Source: CBDDFQ01 sp965227035
GTDB taxonomy: Bacteria > Pseudomonadota > Gammaproteobacteria > Burkholderiales > Burkholderiaceae_C
Length of the DNA stretch: 64,000 nucleotides
Reading direction: 5' to 3'
NCBI GenBank assembly: GCA_965227035.1
Contig: OZ245724.1
Span: forward strand, 3,224,001 to 3,288,000
The notes under the pieces are model-generated. The model had not been told where the DNA came from and made no database searches. It was given only the letters and a program-made list of their open reading frames with translations. Position 1 is the first letter of the stretch. The number at the start of each line of letters is the position of its first letter. The position numbers and the translations under genes are program-made. This document shows positions 25,487-34,135 of this stretch, piece by piece.

Positions 25487-26260
25487 TTACTGAACAAAAC
25501 TCGCGGCGAGCGAACCGATCAGCAAATTCCATCCGTCGGCAAGCACGAACAGCATGAGCTTGAACGGCAAGGCCACGAGCACCGGCGACAGCATCATCAT
25601 GCCCAGTGACATGAGCACGCTGGCGACAACGATGTCGATCACTAGAAATGGAATGAAGATCATGAAGCCGATCTGGAATGCGGACTTCAACTCGCTGGTG
25701 ACGAATGCAGGAATCAACACGCGCATGGGAGCGGTCTGCGTGGTGACCGCCGGATCGAGTTTGGCCAGACGGGCGAACAGTGCGAAGTCGGCCTGCCGGG
25801 TCTGCTTCAGCATGAACGCACGCATCGGTTCTTCGCCGCGCGAGAGCGCCTGCTCGAAGGTAATTTGATTGGCGTTGAAAGGCACGTAGGCGTCCTGGTA
25901 GACCTTGTCCAGCGTCGGCCCCATCACGAAGAACGTGAGGAACAGCGACAAGCCCACCACCACCTGGTTCGGTGGCGCCGACTGCGTGCCCAGCGCCTGA
26001 CGAAGCAGCGACAGCACGATCACGATGCGGGTGAAGCCGGTCATCATGAGAAGAATTGCAGGCAGGAAAGACAGCGCCGTGAAAAAGATCAGCGTCTGGA
26101 TAGGCACCGAATAGCTGTTGCCTCCGGGACCCTGACCGATGATGAGCGGCAGACCGTTCGAAGTCTGCGATGCTGCCGAAATAGGCAGCGTGATCGCGAG
26201 CACCGCCAGGCATGCCAGTGCGGTGCGGACAACGTTGCGACTTGAAAGAGGAATGCGCAT
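25487..26260 (-). CDS. fliP: Flagellar export gate protein FliP
   Basis: 257 residues from the ATG at 26260, which overlaps the fliO stop (ATGA). A longer frame exists upstream but would lie inside fliO. A cleavable signal peptide ends near PISAASQ, as in E. coli FliP. Family motifs include LPLIIGQGPGGNSYSVPIQ, MMTGFTRIVIVLSLLRQALG, and GLSLFLTFFVMGP. Five copies form the export pore. Confidence 0.96.
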   Translation of the reverse strand: MRIPLSSRNVVRTALACLAVLAITLPISAASQTSNGLPLIIGQGPGGNSYSVPIQTLIFFTALSFLPAILLMMTGFTRIVIVLSLLRQALGTQSAPPNQVVVGLSLFLTFFVMGPTLDKVYQDAYVPFNANQITFEQALSRGEEPMRAFMLKQTRQADFALFARLAKLDPAVTTQTAPMRVLIPAFVTSELKSAFQIGFMIFIPFLVIDIVVASVLMSLGMMMLSPVLVALPFKLMLFVLADGWNLLIGSLAASFVQ

Positions 26261-26601
26261 CACGCGTTGGGCTCCGATGGCGACACGAGTTTTTGCACGT
26301 CGCTGAAGGACGTCCCTGAACCCGGAGCAGGCGGCGTGCCGCCGTGCGCAGGCACCGTGTGCAGACAAACGATGTTCTGTCCGGTCACGCCAAGCACCAG
26401 CCATGAACGCGCATGGTCCGGGCCCACTTCAACCGTCACCACACGTTGATGCGGCCCCACGGCTATGGCCGAAATCAGCTTCGATGCCGATCCGCCGAGT
26501 CCGCTCGCGTTGGCACGCTGCTGCTGGATTCGCTTGATCAGGAATGGCGCTGCAGCGAGCAGCGCGATGAATACGACAACGGTGAAAAGCGTTTGCGCCA
26601 C
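26260..26601 (-). CDS. fliO: Flagellar assembly protein FliO
   Basis: 113 residues. One membrane helix (LFTVVVFIALLAAAPFLIKRI) is followed by a cytoplasmic part with the FliO motif ISAIAVGPHQRVVTVEVG, then WLVLGVTGQNIVCLHTVP. FliO helps assemble the FliP ring. It is coupled to fliP by a 4-base overlap. Confidence 0.9.
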   Translation of the reverse strand: MAQTLFTVVVFIALLAAAPFLIKRIQQQRANASGLGGSASKLISAIAVGPHQRVVTVEVGPDHARSWLVLGVTGQNIVCLHTVPAHGGTPPAPGSGTSFSDVQKLVSPSEPNA

Positions 26602-26671
26602 GGATGATCCCGATCAGTTTTCGATCGTGAATGTTAGCCGCTGAAATCGGTGAGCCGCGTTCGAGCGCGAC

Positions 26672-27043
26672 TCAGCCCCGATTCACCCGGCGCAGACGTT
26701 CGGAAGGCGTGACGACGTCAGTCAGGCGAATGCCGAACTTCTCGTTCACCACCACGACTTCGCCCTGCGCGATCAGGTAGCCGTTCACCAGGACATCCAT
26801 GGGTTCGCCAGCCAGCGTGTCGAGTTCGACCACCGAGCCTTGCGCCAGTTGAAGGATGTACTTGATCGGCACTTTCTTGCGGCCGAGTTCGACCGAGAGC
26901 TGCACCGGAATGTCGAGCACACGGTTGATGTCGCGCAATGCGTCGTCGCTCGCGGCTGCCGCGGCACCTGCTGCTGCACGCGATGCGTCATCCAGCGGTT
27001 CTGCCCAGTTGGTGGACGCGTCTTTGGTGTCTTCAGTTGCCAT
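26672..27043 (-). CDS. fliN: Flagellar motor switch protein FliN
   Basis: 123 residues from the ATG at 27043, preceded by GGAG; an upstream in-frame TTG at 27055 overlaps that ribosome binding site. The C-terminal SpoA domain is clear: LDIPVQLSVELGRKKVPIKYILQLAQGSVVELD, then VLVNGYLIAQGEVVVVNEKFGIRLTDVVTP. FliN forms the bottom of the C ring and docks FliH. It overlaps the end of fliM by 11 bases. Confidence 0.95.
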   Translation of the reverse strand: MATEDTKDASTNWAEPLDDASRAAAGAAAAASDDALRDINRVLDIPVQLSVELGRKKVPIKYILQLAQGSVVELDTLAGEPMDVLVNGYLIAQGEVVVVNEKFGIRLTDVVTPSERLRRVNRG

Positions 27044-28046
27044 GGTTTTCTCCAAGCCAGTTGCTATCAGCGCCGCTCAGGCACTGCTCGATACGTAAGG
27101 CGTACTTGCCGTTGTGGGTGCCGTATTGGCACTGGAACAGCGGAATGCTGTCGATTGACGCGAGGATTCGCGGCAGTTTTCCGAGCTCGATGAAGTCGCC
27201 CGGCTTCATCGACAGCAGTTGTGCGACCGTCACTTCCGCTTTCGCGAGTTCGGCCACGAGTGAAACTTCCGCGAGTTGGATCTCGCGGGTCAATGCTTTT
27301 TCCCAGCGCGTGTCGGCGCGGATGGTTTCGGTCTGCTTGGACGCGTACAGGATGTCGCGAATCGGCTCGAACGATGCGTAGGGCAGGCAGATATGAATCG
27401 TGCTGATCAGATCGCCGATCTGAAGATCGTACGCCGCGCACACCACCATCTCGTTGGCAGTCGCGATGTTGGCGAATTGCGGATGCATTTCCGAGCGCTG
27501 ATATTCCAGCTGCATCGGATACAGCTCGGCCCAGGCGCGCGCGTAATCGGTGCTCACCACGTCGACCAGACGTTTGATGATGCGTTGCTCGGTGGGAGAA
27601 AAATCGCGCCCGTCGAGCTGGGTCTGCGCACTCTTTCCGCTACCGCCATAAAGGATGTCGACCATGCCGGACACCATGACCGGATCGCACACGACCAGAC
27701 CTTTGCCGCGCAATGGCTTGATCGCCATGATGTTGAAGCTGGCTGGCGCGCCAACTTCCCGAAGGAATGCGCCATAACGCTTCACCTCGACCGGCCGCGC
27801 GCTGATTTCTGCGGTGCGGCGCATGAAAGCGAAAATTCCGTTCTTCAAATAACGGACGAAGCGTTCGTTGACGATTTCCATCGCCGGCATCGGCTTGCGA
27901 ACGATGCGCTCTTCGCTGGACATGTCGTACGCGCGAATCGGGCGCGGGCCGCTCGCCAACGCTTCTTCGGGTTGCGCCGACGCGTCTGCCGCGGCGCCAC
28001 CTTCGAGTGCGTCGACTTCTTCCTGCGATACCAGCGGATCACTCAT
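27033..28046 (-). CDS. fliM: Flagellar motor switch protein FliM
   Basis: 337 residues. The N-terminal CheY-P binding peptide is kept (VSQEEVDALEGG), followed by a variable linker, the CheC-like middle domain (about 60-240, with PMPAMEIVNERFVRYLKNGIF at its start) and a C-terminal SpoA domain. FliM sets rotation direction. The retained CheY site implies chemotaxis proteins elsewhere in the genome, since none is in this window. Confidence 0.95.
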   Translation of the reverse strand: MSDPLVSQEEVDALEGGAAADASAQPEEALASGPRPIRAYDMSSEERIVRKPMPAMEIVNERFVRYLKNGIFAFMRRTAEISARPVEVKRYGAFLREVGAPASFNIMAIKPLRGKGLVVCDPVMVSGMVDILYGGSGKSAQTQLDGRDFSPTEQRIIKRLVDVVSTDYARAWAELYPMQLEYQRSEMHPQFANIATANEMVVCAAYDLQIGDLISTIHICLPYASFEPIRDILYASKQTETIRADTRWEKALTREIQLAEVSLVAELAKAEVTVAQLLSMKPGDFIELGKLPRILASIDSIPLFQCQYGTHNGKYALRIEQCLSGADSNWLGENHGN

Positions 28047-28080
28047 TGAATTGCTCCTGGCCTATTCGTTCGATAAGCGG

Positions 28081-28824
28081 TTACTGGATGATGAAACTGT
28101 TGAACAGCACGTTCGCCACGGGCGTTTCGTCGGACGAGCCATGCGAATCCGCCTTCTTTGCGGTTTCTTTTTCTTCGGTTTTTGCTTCTGTTTTTGCCTC
28201 GGCCTTGGCTTCCGTTTTCGCTTCGGGCGCCATTGCAGCTGCCGGCGCAGAAGACGTGCCCGATGCAGACATGACAGGCGGAGCCGATTGCGAAATGGCC
28301 ATCGGGGCTGGAGCGCCCGGAGCCGCTTCCGGAGCCTTCATGACCGGCGGCTTGGACATCGGCAGATGAAACCCGATCGCGTTGCTCACGATGGCGCGAA
28401 TGTCGGCCGCGAGTCGGTTTTTGCCTTCGATGGTCAACAGCTCGGCCGATGTGCGTTGCGACACCTGCAGCAGGATCGCGCTGCGAACCGACGGCAATTG
28501 CGCCTTGATCTTCGCTTCCGCTTCGGCTTCGCTCAACTCGAGCGTGATGCCGATCTGTGCGAAACGGTCACCGTTGGGATCGCCCAGATTGACCACCATG
28601 TTTTCCAGAGCCATGTAGGTGGGAGGATGCGAGGGCTTCGCCTTGGGTGCCTCGGCTGCATTGGGATCGTGCGGTTTGCGAAGCAGGAAGAACCAGGCCG
28701 CGCCACCACCGCCGCCCAGCACGAGTACTGCGGCAATGATGATGATGAGCAGCTTTTTCTTGCTCTTGGGCTTGGCCTGAGCGCCTGCGTCTGCTTTATC
28801 TGCTGCTGGGGGTGAAGTCGCCAC
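28081..28824 (-). CDS. fliL: Flagellar basal body protein FliL, with a long low-complexity insert
   Basis: 247 residues, well above the usual 150-180. A cytoplasmic Lys-rich N-terminus leads into one membrane helix (about 25-47), then the stomatin-like periplasmic core (about 69-155: TYMALENMVVNLGDPNGDRFAQIGITLEL). The family's C-terminal end, NVLFNSFIIQ, is present at 238-247. Between them (about 156-236) lies an Ala/Pro-rich stretch ending in Glu-Ala-Lys-Thr repeats that ordinary FliL proteins lack. FliL rings surround the stator and raise torque. It heads the fliLMNOPQR run. Confidence 0.9.
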   Translation of the reverse strand: MATSPPAADKADAGAQAKPKSKKKLLIIIIAAVLVLGGGGGAAWFFLLRKPHDPNAAEAPKAKPSHPPTYMALENMVVNLGDPNGDRFAQIGITLELSEAEAEAKIKAQLPSVRSAILLQVSQRTSAELLTIEGKNRLAADIRAIVSNAIGFHLPMSKPPVMKAPEAAPGAPAPMAISQSAPPVMSASGTSSAPAAAMAPEAKTEAKAEAKTEAKTEEKETAKKADSHGSSDETPVANVLFNSFIIQ

Positions 28825-28919
28825 GTGACGTTCCTTGGATTGATATCCGATTATTCTGCGTCGCCCAACCTGCGATCGGTTGAATAGCGCCGCAAAAAGT
28901 CGCCTTTTAGACGTTCGGA

Positions 28920-30458
28920 TCAGACATAAAGGTCCAAACGACCGCCGGTCGCAGATCCGGCCACGGGGCGCGTCGTCGAAATCGGCTGGGTGGCTCCCAT
29001 GTTCAAACTATGGCGAGTGCCGCGTCCTTCGCCCGACTGGCGATTGCCGAATCCGCTGGAGCCGTCGGCATTGGCCTGCTGGTTGGCGGAAGAGTCGACC
29101 GTGACGCTGGCCAGGGTGACACCCTGGTTCTGCAACATCTCGCGCAGTTGCGCTGTCGCGCTGTTGATCGCATCCCGGGTATGGGCCTGATCCGAGCGGA
29201 ACGCCACCTGAGCTTCGTTGCCGGAGATCGACACGCGAACATCGACCGGGCCGCCTTCTTTGGTGTCGAGCGTGATTTCAGCGCTCTGCCCGTTTTGCGA
29301 CATGTAGTAGCTCAGCTGGTCGTCCAGCTGGTTGTCGAAAACACCTTGAGATCCAGCGACGCCTACCGCCGCACCGTCGACGCCGGTCGCCATCGATCCG
29401 CCGGATGCCGTGTGCCAGCCTGCGGAATAGCTATCGCCCACCGATTGAGCACTTCCGTACGACTTCTCGCTGCCACGTTCCGAGCGGCGTGACGCGAGCA
29501 GCGATTCTTCCGATGGGAAGCGTGTGCCTTCTGCAGCGGCTGCAACCTGTTGCGCGAGCAGCGATGCTTCCGTCTTTGCTGCGCCGCCGATTGCATCGGC
29601 CGCACTCGCGGCAGATGCTTGTGCGATGTTTTGAGATGCAGACAACGGTGCTGCGGCAGCCGCTTGCGACGCCGCATGGTTCGCCGCCGCCACCACTTGT
29701 CCGCGTGCCTGCAAACCCTTGGTCGCATCGGTCTTGCCCAGTGTTCCGTCCGAAGCCAGCATGCGATCGATCGCATCCTTGGCGGTGTCCTTGCCAGCGT
29801 CTTTGGAGTCGGCCAGCATGGCTCGCATCTTGTCGATGTTGCCCGATGCGACATCGGCGTTCTGACCTTGCGGCAGCATGCCGACCGTGATCGTGCCGGT
29901 GGAAGCGCTCGCCGCGGCTGTAGTCGCCGTAGCCGAGTCTGTGGTGGTCAATGCGCTCTTCGTGGACACCGCCCCCACTGCAGGATCGCTGCCGACGCCG
30001 TTGGCCTTCGCCACTGCGGTGCCGATTTTCGAGGCGATGGCCGATGCGATCAAACCGCCACCTGCCGCCGCAACCACCGCGCCCGCGACGAAGCCGACTG
30101 CGTCAGCCAGAAACGAATGCGGCGTGATGCCGAGCGAGTCGGTGAGCGACTTATCGGAGTTCATTTGCGACACGATGCGGGTGCCGTCCTGCCCGGTCAG
30201 CTCGGATGTGTCGGTCGTCTCGCCCTTCGATTTCTTCTTTCCTTTTTCGGCGAAGCCAGTGGTTCCGCCTAGATCGCTCGACGTATCGGTGCCGGCAGCA
30301 AGCGACGTGGTGTCGGTCTCGGCCGTATCCATCGCGCCCAGAAGCGCCATGAATCCGCCGGGGGCTGCATCGCCCGCCTTGCCGCGCGATGCGTGAGCTC
30401 CATGCGCGCTGCGCGCTGCAGCCGAGGGTGATGTTGCGCTGGTCTGTTCGATGGACAT
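28920..30458 (-). CDS. fliK: Flagellar hook-length control protein FliK
   Basis: 512 residues from the ATG at 30458, preceded by GAGG; another ATG six codons upstream lies inside fliJ and has no ribosome binding site. Most of the protein is Ala/Ser/Thr/Gly-rich and poorly conserved, as expected of the molecular ruler. The conserved C-terminal substrate-switch domain is at about 375-460 (ITLDTKEGGPVDVRVSISGN, then QLREMLQNQGVTLASVTVDSS). FliK is secreted during hook growth and makes FlhB switch to filament-type export. A hydrophobic Ala/Gly segment near 130-160 is unusual for a secreted ruler. Confidence 0.88.
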   Translation of the reverse strand: MSIEQTSATSPSAAARSAHGAHASRGKAGDAAPGGFMALLGAMDTAETDTTSLAAGTDTSSDLGGTTGFAEKGKKKSKGETTDTSELTGQDGTRIVSQMNSDKSLTDSLGITPHSFLADAVGFVAGAVVAAAGGGLIASAIASKIGTAVAKANGVGSDPAVGAVSTKSALTTTDSATATTAAASASTGTITVGMLPQGQNADVASGNIDKMRAMLADSKDAGKDTAKDAIDRMLASDGTLGKTDATKGLQARGQVVAAANHAASQAAAAAPLSASQNIAQASAASAADAIGGAAKTEASLLAQQVAAAAEGTRFPSEESLLASRRSERGSEKSYGSAQSVGDSYSAGWHTASGGSMATGVDGAAVGVAGSQGVFDNQLDDQLSYYMSQNGQSAEITLDTKEGGPVDVRVSISGNEAQVAFRSDQAHTRDAINSATAQLREMLQNQGVTLASVTVDSSANQQANADGSSGFGNRQSGEGRGTRHSLNMGATQPISTTRPVAGSATGGRLDLYV

Positions 30459-30459
30459 A

Positions 30460-30924
30460 TCAGTGGCCTCGGGCATGTTGTGATTGAAGGGTCTTGCGGT
30501 ATTGATTGGCTGCCATTTCGTCGGCGATCTTCTGTTCGCGACGGGCGAGCTTCTGTTCTTCTTCGCGGCGAATCTGATCGCACACCTGCTGCAAGCTGCT
30601 GACCCGGCCTTCGGCCTCGATCACTTCCAGGCGCTGCGCTTCGGCGGCACGGCGATGCGTATCGAGCATGCCGTTCTGAAGGTCGATGGCATGGGTCAGG
30701 CGAGCCATGAACTGGTAGTGGTGCTTCATGATTTCAGGCGTGGAGCTTTGCTGCGCCTGGTTCGTCCAGCGGGTATCCGTTTCGTTCGCGTACGACTGCA
30801 GCTGCTGCATCTGCAACTCGGCAGTCGCGACGATCTTGCGATCCTGTGCGAGCAATCGAACGGCGGCGTCGCGTTTGTTCTTGGCAACGCCAAGTGCGGT
30901 CATGAGAGAGTCGAGAGAAGACAT
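30460..30924 (-). CDS. fliJ: Flagellar export chaperone-escort FliJ
   Basis: 154 residues, almost entirely predicted coiled coil, rich in Gln/Ala/Arg, with the FliJ-type start MSSLDSLMTALGVAKNKRDAAVRLLAQ. FliJ is the stalk that links the FliI hexamer to FlhA. It sits between fliI and fliK in the standard order. Confidence 0.9.
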   Translation of the reverse strand: MSSLDSLMTALGVAKNKRDAAVRLLAQDRKIVATAELQMQQLQSYANETDTRWTNQAQQSSTPEIMKHHYQFMARLTHAIDLQNGMLDTHRRAAEAQRLEVIEAEGRVSSLQQVCDQIRREEEQKLARREQKIADEMAANQYRKTLQSQHARGH

Positions 30925-30950
30925 AAAAATTCAGTCTTTGGTTAATTGGT

Positions 30951-32360
30951 TTACTGTCCGCCGCTGTTCAGCACAGCAGATAAAAGTTCGATGCTCCCCG
31001 GCAGATCGGCACTGTCGTGCATGTCCTGCTGAAGAAACATCTTCATGACCGGTTGCAATGCAATTGCGCGATCGAGTTCCGGATCGGTGCCCGCGACATA
31101 CGCGCCTACTCGCACCAGATCGCGACTCTTCTGGAATCGCGACCACGCGCCGCGAAACTGGCGTGCCGCTTCGAAATGCTCGCGCGACACCACGTTGTGC
31201 ATCACCCGCGATGCCGATTGCTCGATGTCGATTGCGGGAAAGTGACCCTCTTCCGCCAGATGACGCGACAGCACGATATGGCCGTCGAGGATCGCGCGCG
31301 CCGCATCCGCAATCGGATCCTGCTGATCGTCGCCTTCGGAAAGCACGGTGTAGAACGCGGTGATCGATCCGCATCCGTTCAGGCCGTTGCCGCTGCGTTC
31401 CACCAGCTGCGGAAGCTTGGCGAAGCACGATGGCGGATAACCTTTGGTCGCGGGCGGCTCGCCGATTGCCAGTGCGATCTCGCGCTGGGCCATCGCGTAG
31501 CGGGTGAGCGAATCCATGAGCAGCAGCACATGCTGTCCGCGATCACGAAAATATTCGGCGACTGCAGTGGCGTATGCGGCACCTTGCAGTCGAAGCAGCG
31601 GGGGAGCATCTGCCGGTGCAGCCACCACGACCGAACGCTTGCGGCCTTCTTCGCCGAGGATGTCTTCGATGAACTCTTTCACCTCGCGGCCGCGCTCGCC
31701 GATGAGTCCCACCACGATCACATCGGCTTGCGTGTAGCGCGCCATCATGCCGAGCAACACGCTCTTGCCGACGCCAGAACCTGCGAACAGGCCGATGCGC
31801 TGGCCGCGTCCCACGGTCAGCATCGAGTTGATCGCGCGAACGCCGGTGTCCAGCGTCTGGCGAACCGGGTCGCGGTCCATGGAATTGATAGGGGTGCGAT
31901 CGAGCGGTCCGGCGGTGACGTCGACCAGTTCGCCCGCGTGATCGAGCGGCAAGCCCCGGGGGTCGACGACTCGTCCGAGAAGCCCCTGTCCGAAAGGCAG
32001 ATGCAGCATGCCGGCGGCCTGCGCGCGAAGACCTTTGTGCGGCACATCGCCCAGCCGCGGAACCGGAATGAATGGAGCAGCAGGCACCACGCTCGCACCG
32101 CTACCCAGGCCCTGGGTGTCGCCGGCAGGCATGAGGAATGCTCGGTCGTTGGAGAACCCGACGATTTCAGCCAGCACTGCATCTTTTGCGTTACCGACCA
32201 GACACTGCGATCCCACCGGTGCGCGAACGCCCGATGCTTCCAGCACCAGTCCGGCCAGGCGAGTGAGCGATCCACGCATCTCCAGCGGCACACCAGCGCC
32301 CACGCGCGATTGCGCATCGGCGATGAAGTTGCTCCAGAGTGCGGGACCGTTGTTGTTCAC
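30951..32360 (-). CDS. fliI: Flagellum-specific ATPase FliI
   Basis: 469 residues. Walker A GLFAGSGVGKS at about 190-200, VVGLIGERGREVKEFIED, Walker B VLLLMDSLTRYAMAQREI and PPATKGYPPSCFAKLPQL are all present. FliI is a hexameric ATPase, similar to F1-beta, that energises export and unfolds substrates. Its start overlaps the end of fliH by four bases. Confidence 0.97.
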   Translation of the reverse strand: MNNNGPALWSNFIADAQSRVGAGVPLEMRGSLTRLAGLVLEASGVRAPVGSQCLVGNAKDAVLAEIVGFSNDRAFLMPAGDTQGLGSGASVVPAAPFIPVPRLGDVPHKGLRAQAAGMLHLPFGQGLLGRVVDPRGLPLDHAGELVDVTAGPLDRTPINSMDRDPVRQTLDTGVRAINSMLTVGRGQRIGLFAGSGVGKSVLLGMMARYTQADVIVVGLIGERGREVKEFIEDILGEEGRKRSVVVAAPADAPPLLRLQGAAYATAVAEYFRDRGQHVLLLMDSLTRYAMAQREIALAIGEPPATKGYPPSCFAKLPQLVERSGNGLNGCGSITAFYTVLSEGDDQQDPIADAARAILDGHIVLSRHLAEEGHFPAIDIEQSASRVMHNVVSREHFEAARQFRGAWSRFQKSRDLVRVGAYVAGTDPELDRAIALQPVMKMFLQQDMHDSADLPGSIELLSAVLNSGGQ

Positions 32361-33097
32361 TTCACGTCTCCGGAAGGTTCTGCAGCATTGGACTCGTCCG
32401 ATGCTTCTTCGGACCAGGGCAAGGTCATGCCGAGCGTCGCGATAGCACGCGACCAGCGCTTGGCCAGCGAGCCGTCGACAGATCCGTCAGCGGTCTCGAC
32501 CAGGCATCCGGCTTCTTCGACATTCTTGTCGGCCACGATATTGATTTGCAGACCCGCGAATTCATCGGACACCGATTTTTCGAGCAGTGTCGCGTCCACC
32601 GGATTCAAACGCAAGGTGACCGGCTTGCCATCGGCTGCGAGCAACTCGACCGATTCGCGAATCACCGGCATCAGTGCATCGGCGTTGACTTCGACTTCGC
32701 GGCGAACGATCTGGCGTGCGAGCTCGCAGGCGAGTTCGAGAATTCCCTTGGCGATGTCCTGCTTGGAATCGGCCAGTGCTTTTTCGGAAGAGACGATGAC
32801 TTCTGCGAGGCGTTGAGCAGCTTGTCGTCCTTCGCCGTGGATGTATTCGTCCATGCGCAAGTCGGCGGCCTGATTCGCTTGCGCCTGGCCTTCTGCGAAT
32901 CCATTCGCGAAGCCTTCTTCGCGAGCGGCTTGCTGACCGCGAAGAATCGCAACTTCAGGCGGCTCGGAGCCTTCTGCGTAACCCGCAGAGAAGCCGCCTT
33001 CGTCGTTCACGCCGCCGAAACGCCAGCGCGCGACCTGCACCTGCCCCAGCTCTTCGCGGGGAATGAATCGGGCTTGACGAACGTTAGACGAAGCCAC
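32357..33097 (-). CDS. fliH: Flagellar assembly protein FliH
   Basis: 246 residues from the GTG at 33097 (SSNVRQARFIPREELGQVQ). GGAGG at 33103-33107 gives a five-base spacer. In-frame GTG codons further upstream lack such a site. The long central helix has the GxxxG-type pattern AREEGFANGFAEGQAQANQAA, followed by the V-ATPase E-like C-terminal domain. FliH regulates FliI and anchors it to FliN. The start lies inside the end of fliG. Confidence 0.9.
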   Translation of the reverse strand: MASSNVRQARFIPREELGQVQVARWRFGGVNDEGGFSAGYAEGSEPPEVAILRGQQAAREEGFANGFAEGQAQANQAADLRMDEYIHGEGRQAAQRLAEVIVSSEKALADSKQDIAKGILELACELARQIVRREVEVNADALMPVIRESVELLAADGKPVTLRLNPVDATLLEKSVSDEFAGLQINIVADKNVEEAGCLVETADGSVDGSLAKRWSRAIATLGMTLPWSEEASDESNAAEPSGDVK

Positions 33098-34085
33098 CGC
33101 CGCCTCCACCGCCACCGCCCAGAACCACCTGTCCTTCGTCGGACAGACGTCTCAGGGTCTTGAGAATTTCTTTTTGCTGCGCTTCGACTTCCGACAGACG
33201 CACAGGTCCGCGCGATTCCAGATCTTCGCGCAGCGTTTCGGCTGCACGCGAAGACATGTTGCCGAGGATCTTTTCGCGCAACGCCGGTTGCGCTCCCTTG
33301 AGCGCAATGATCAGGGTTTCCGAAGCCACTTCCTTGAGGATCAGCTGGATCGACTTGTCGTCGAGCTTCATGACGTCGTCGAACACGAACATCTTGTCCG
33401 AGATGATTTCGGCCAGATCCGGGTCGTGGCCGCGGATGGCTTCGAGCACTTGCGTGTCGACGCCCGCGCCCAGCAGGTTGAGCAGATCGGCGGTGGTCTT
33501 GGGACCGCCAAGCGATTGTTTGTGCGACTTGTCGGCGCCCTTGAGCACGTTGAACAGCACGTCGTTCAGATCGACCAATGCAGCGGGCTGGATGCTTTCC
33601 AGCGTGGCCACGCGAATCAGCACTTCGTTGCGCAGCGCTTCGGGGAACGCCAATGCAACTGCGGCAGATTGCTCCGGATCCAGATGCACCAGGATGGCCG
33701 CGATGATTTGCGGATGCTCCGAGCGAAGCAGTTCTGCAATCACGACCGGCTCCATCCAGCGCAGACTTTCGATGCCGGGCAGATCGCCGCCGTGAAGAAT
33801 GCGTTCCAGCAGGAGCGTCGCTTTTTCGTTGCCCAGTGCCTTCGTGAAAACACTGCGCACGTAGTTGTCGGTGTCGGACGCGAACAGGCTTTGTCCCACG
33901 GTCGATTCGCCGAATCGCGCAATCACATCGTCCAGACGATCGTGCGATACGGCGCGAGTGCGCGCGATGGTTTCGCCGAGCTTCTGCACTTCCTTGGGCG
34001 TGAGATGACGCAGCACTTCTGCCGCTTCCTCTTCGCCGAGCGACATCAGCAAGATAGCTGCGTCGTTGAGTCCCTGTTCATCCAT
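33084..34085 (-). CDS. fliG: Flagellar motor switch protein FliG
   Basis: 333 residues, standard length. N-terminal FliF-binding, middle (LLRSEHPQIIAAILVHLDPEQSA, with the EHPQ motif) and C-terminal torque domains are intact, including the charged helix region FDDVMKLDDKSIQLILKEV. The C-terminus ends in nine glycines plus Phe-Val, which is unusual; that DNA also carries the fliH ribosome binding site. Confidence 0.96.
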   Translation of the reverse strand: MDEQGLNDAAILLMSLGEEEAAEVLRHLTPKEVQKLGETIARTRAVSHDRLDDVIARFGESTVGQSLFASDTDNYVRSVFTKALGNEKATLLLERILHGGDLPGIESLRWMEPVVIAELLRSEHPQIIAAILVHLDPEQSAAVALAFPEALRNEVLIRVATLESIQPAALVDLNDVLFNVLKGADKSHKQSLGGPKTTADLLNLLGAGVDTQVLEAIRGHDPDLAEIISDKMFVFDDVMKLDDKSIQLILKEVASETLIIALKGAQPALREKILGNMSSRAAETLREDLESRGPVRLSEVEAQQKEILKTLRRLSDEGQVVLGGGGGGGGGFV

Positions 34086-34135
34086 GTGGGCGTCCTGTCG
34101 ATCTGTTCTTGATGACTGAAGGTGTCAGCGCTCGA

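Noticed and set aside
26261..26404. Upstream extension of fliP
   Set aside because: It would lie wholly inside fliO and precede the signal peptide; the ATGA overlap start is normal.
31017..32816. 599-codon open frame opposite fliI-fliH
   Set aside because: Crosses two conserved genes with no signal, domain or ribosome binding site.
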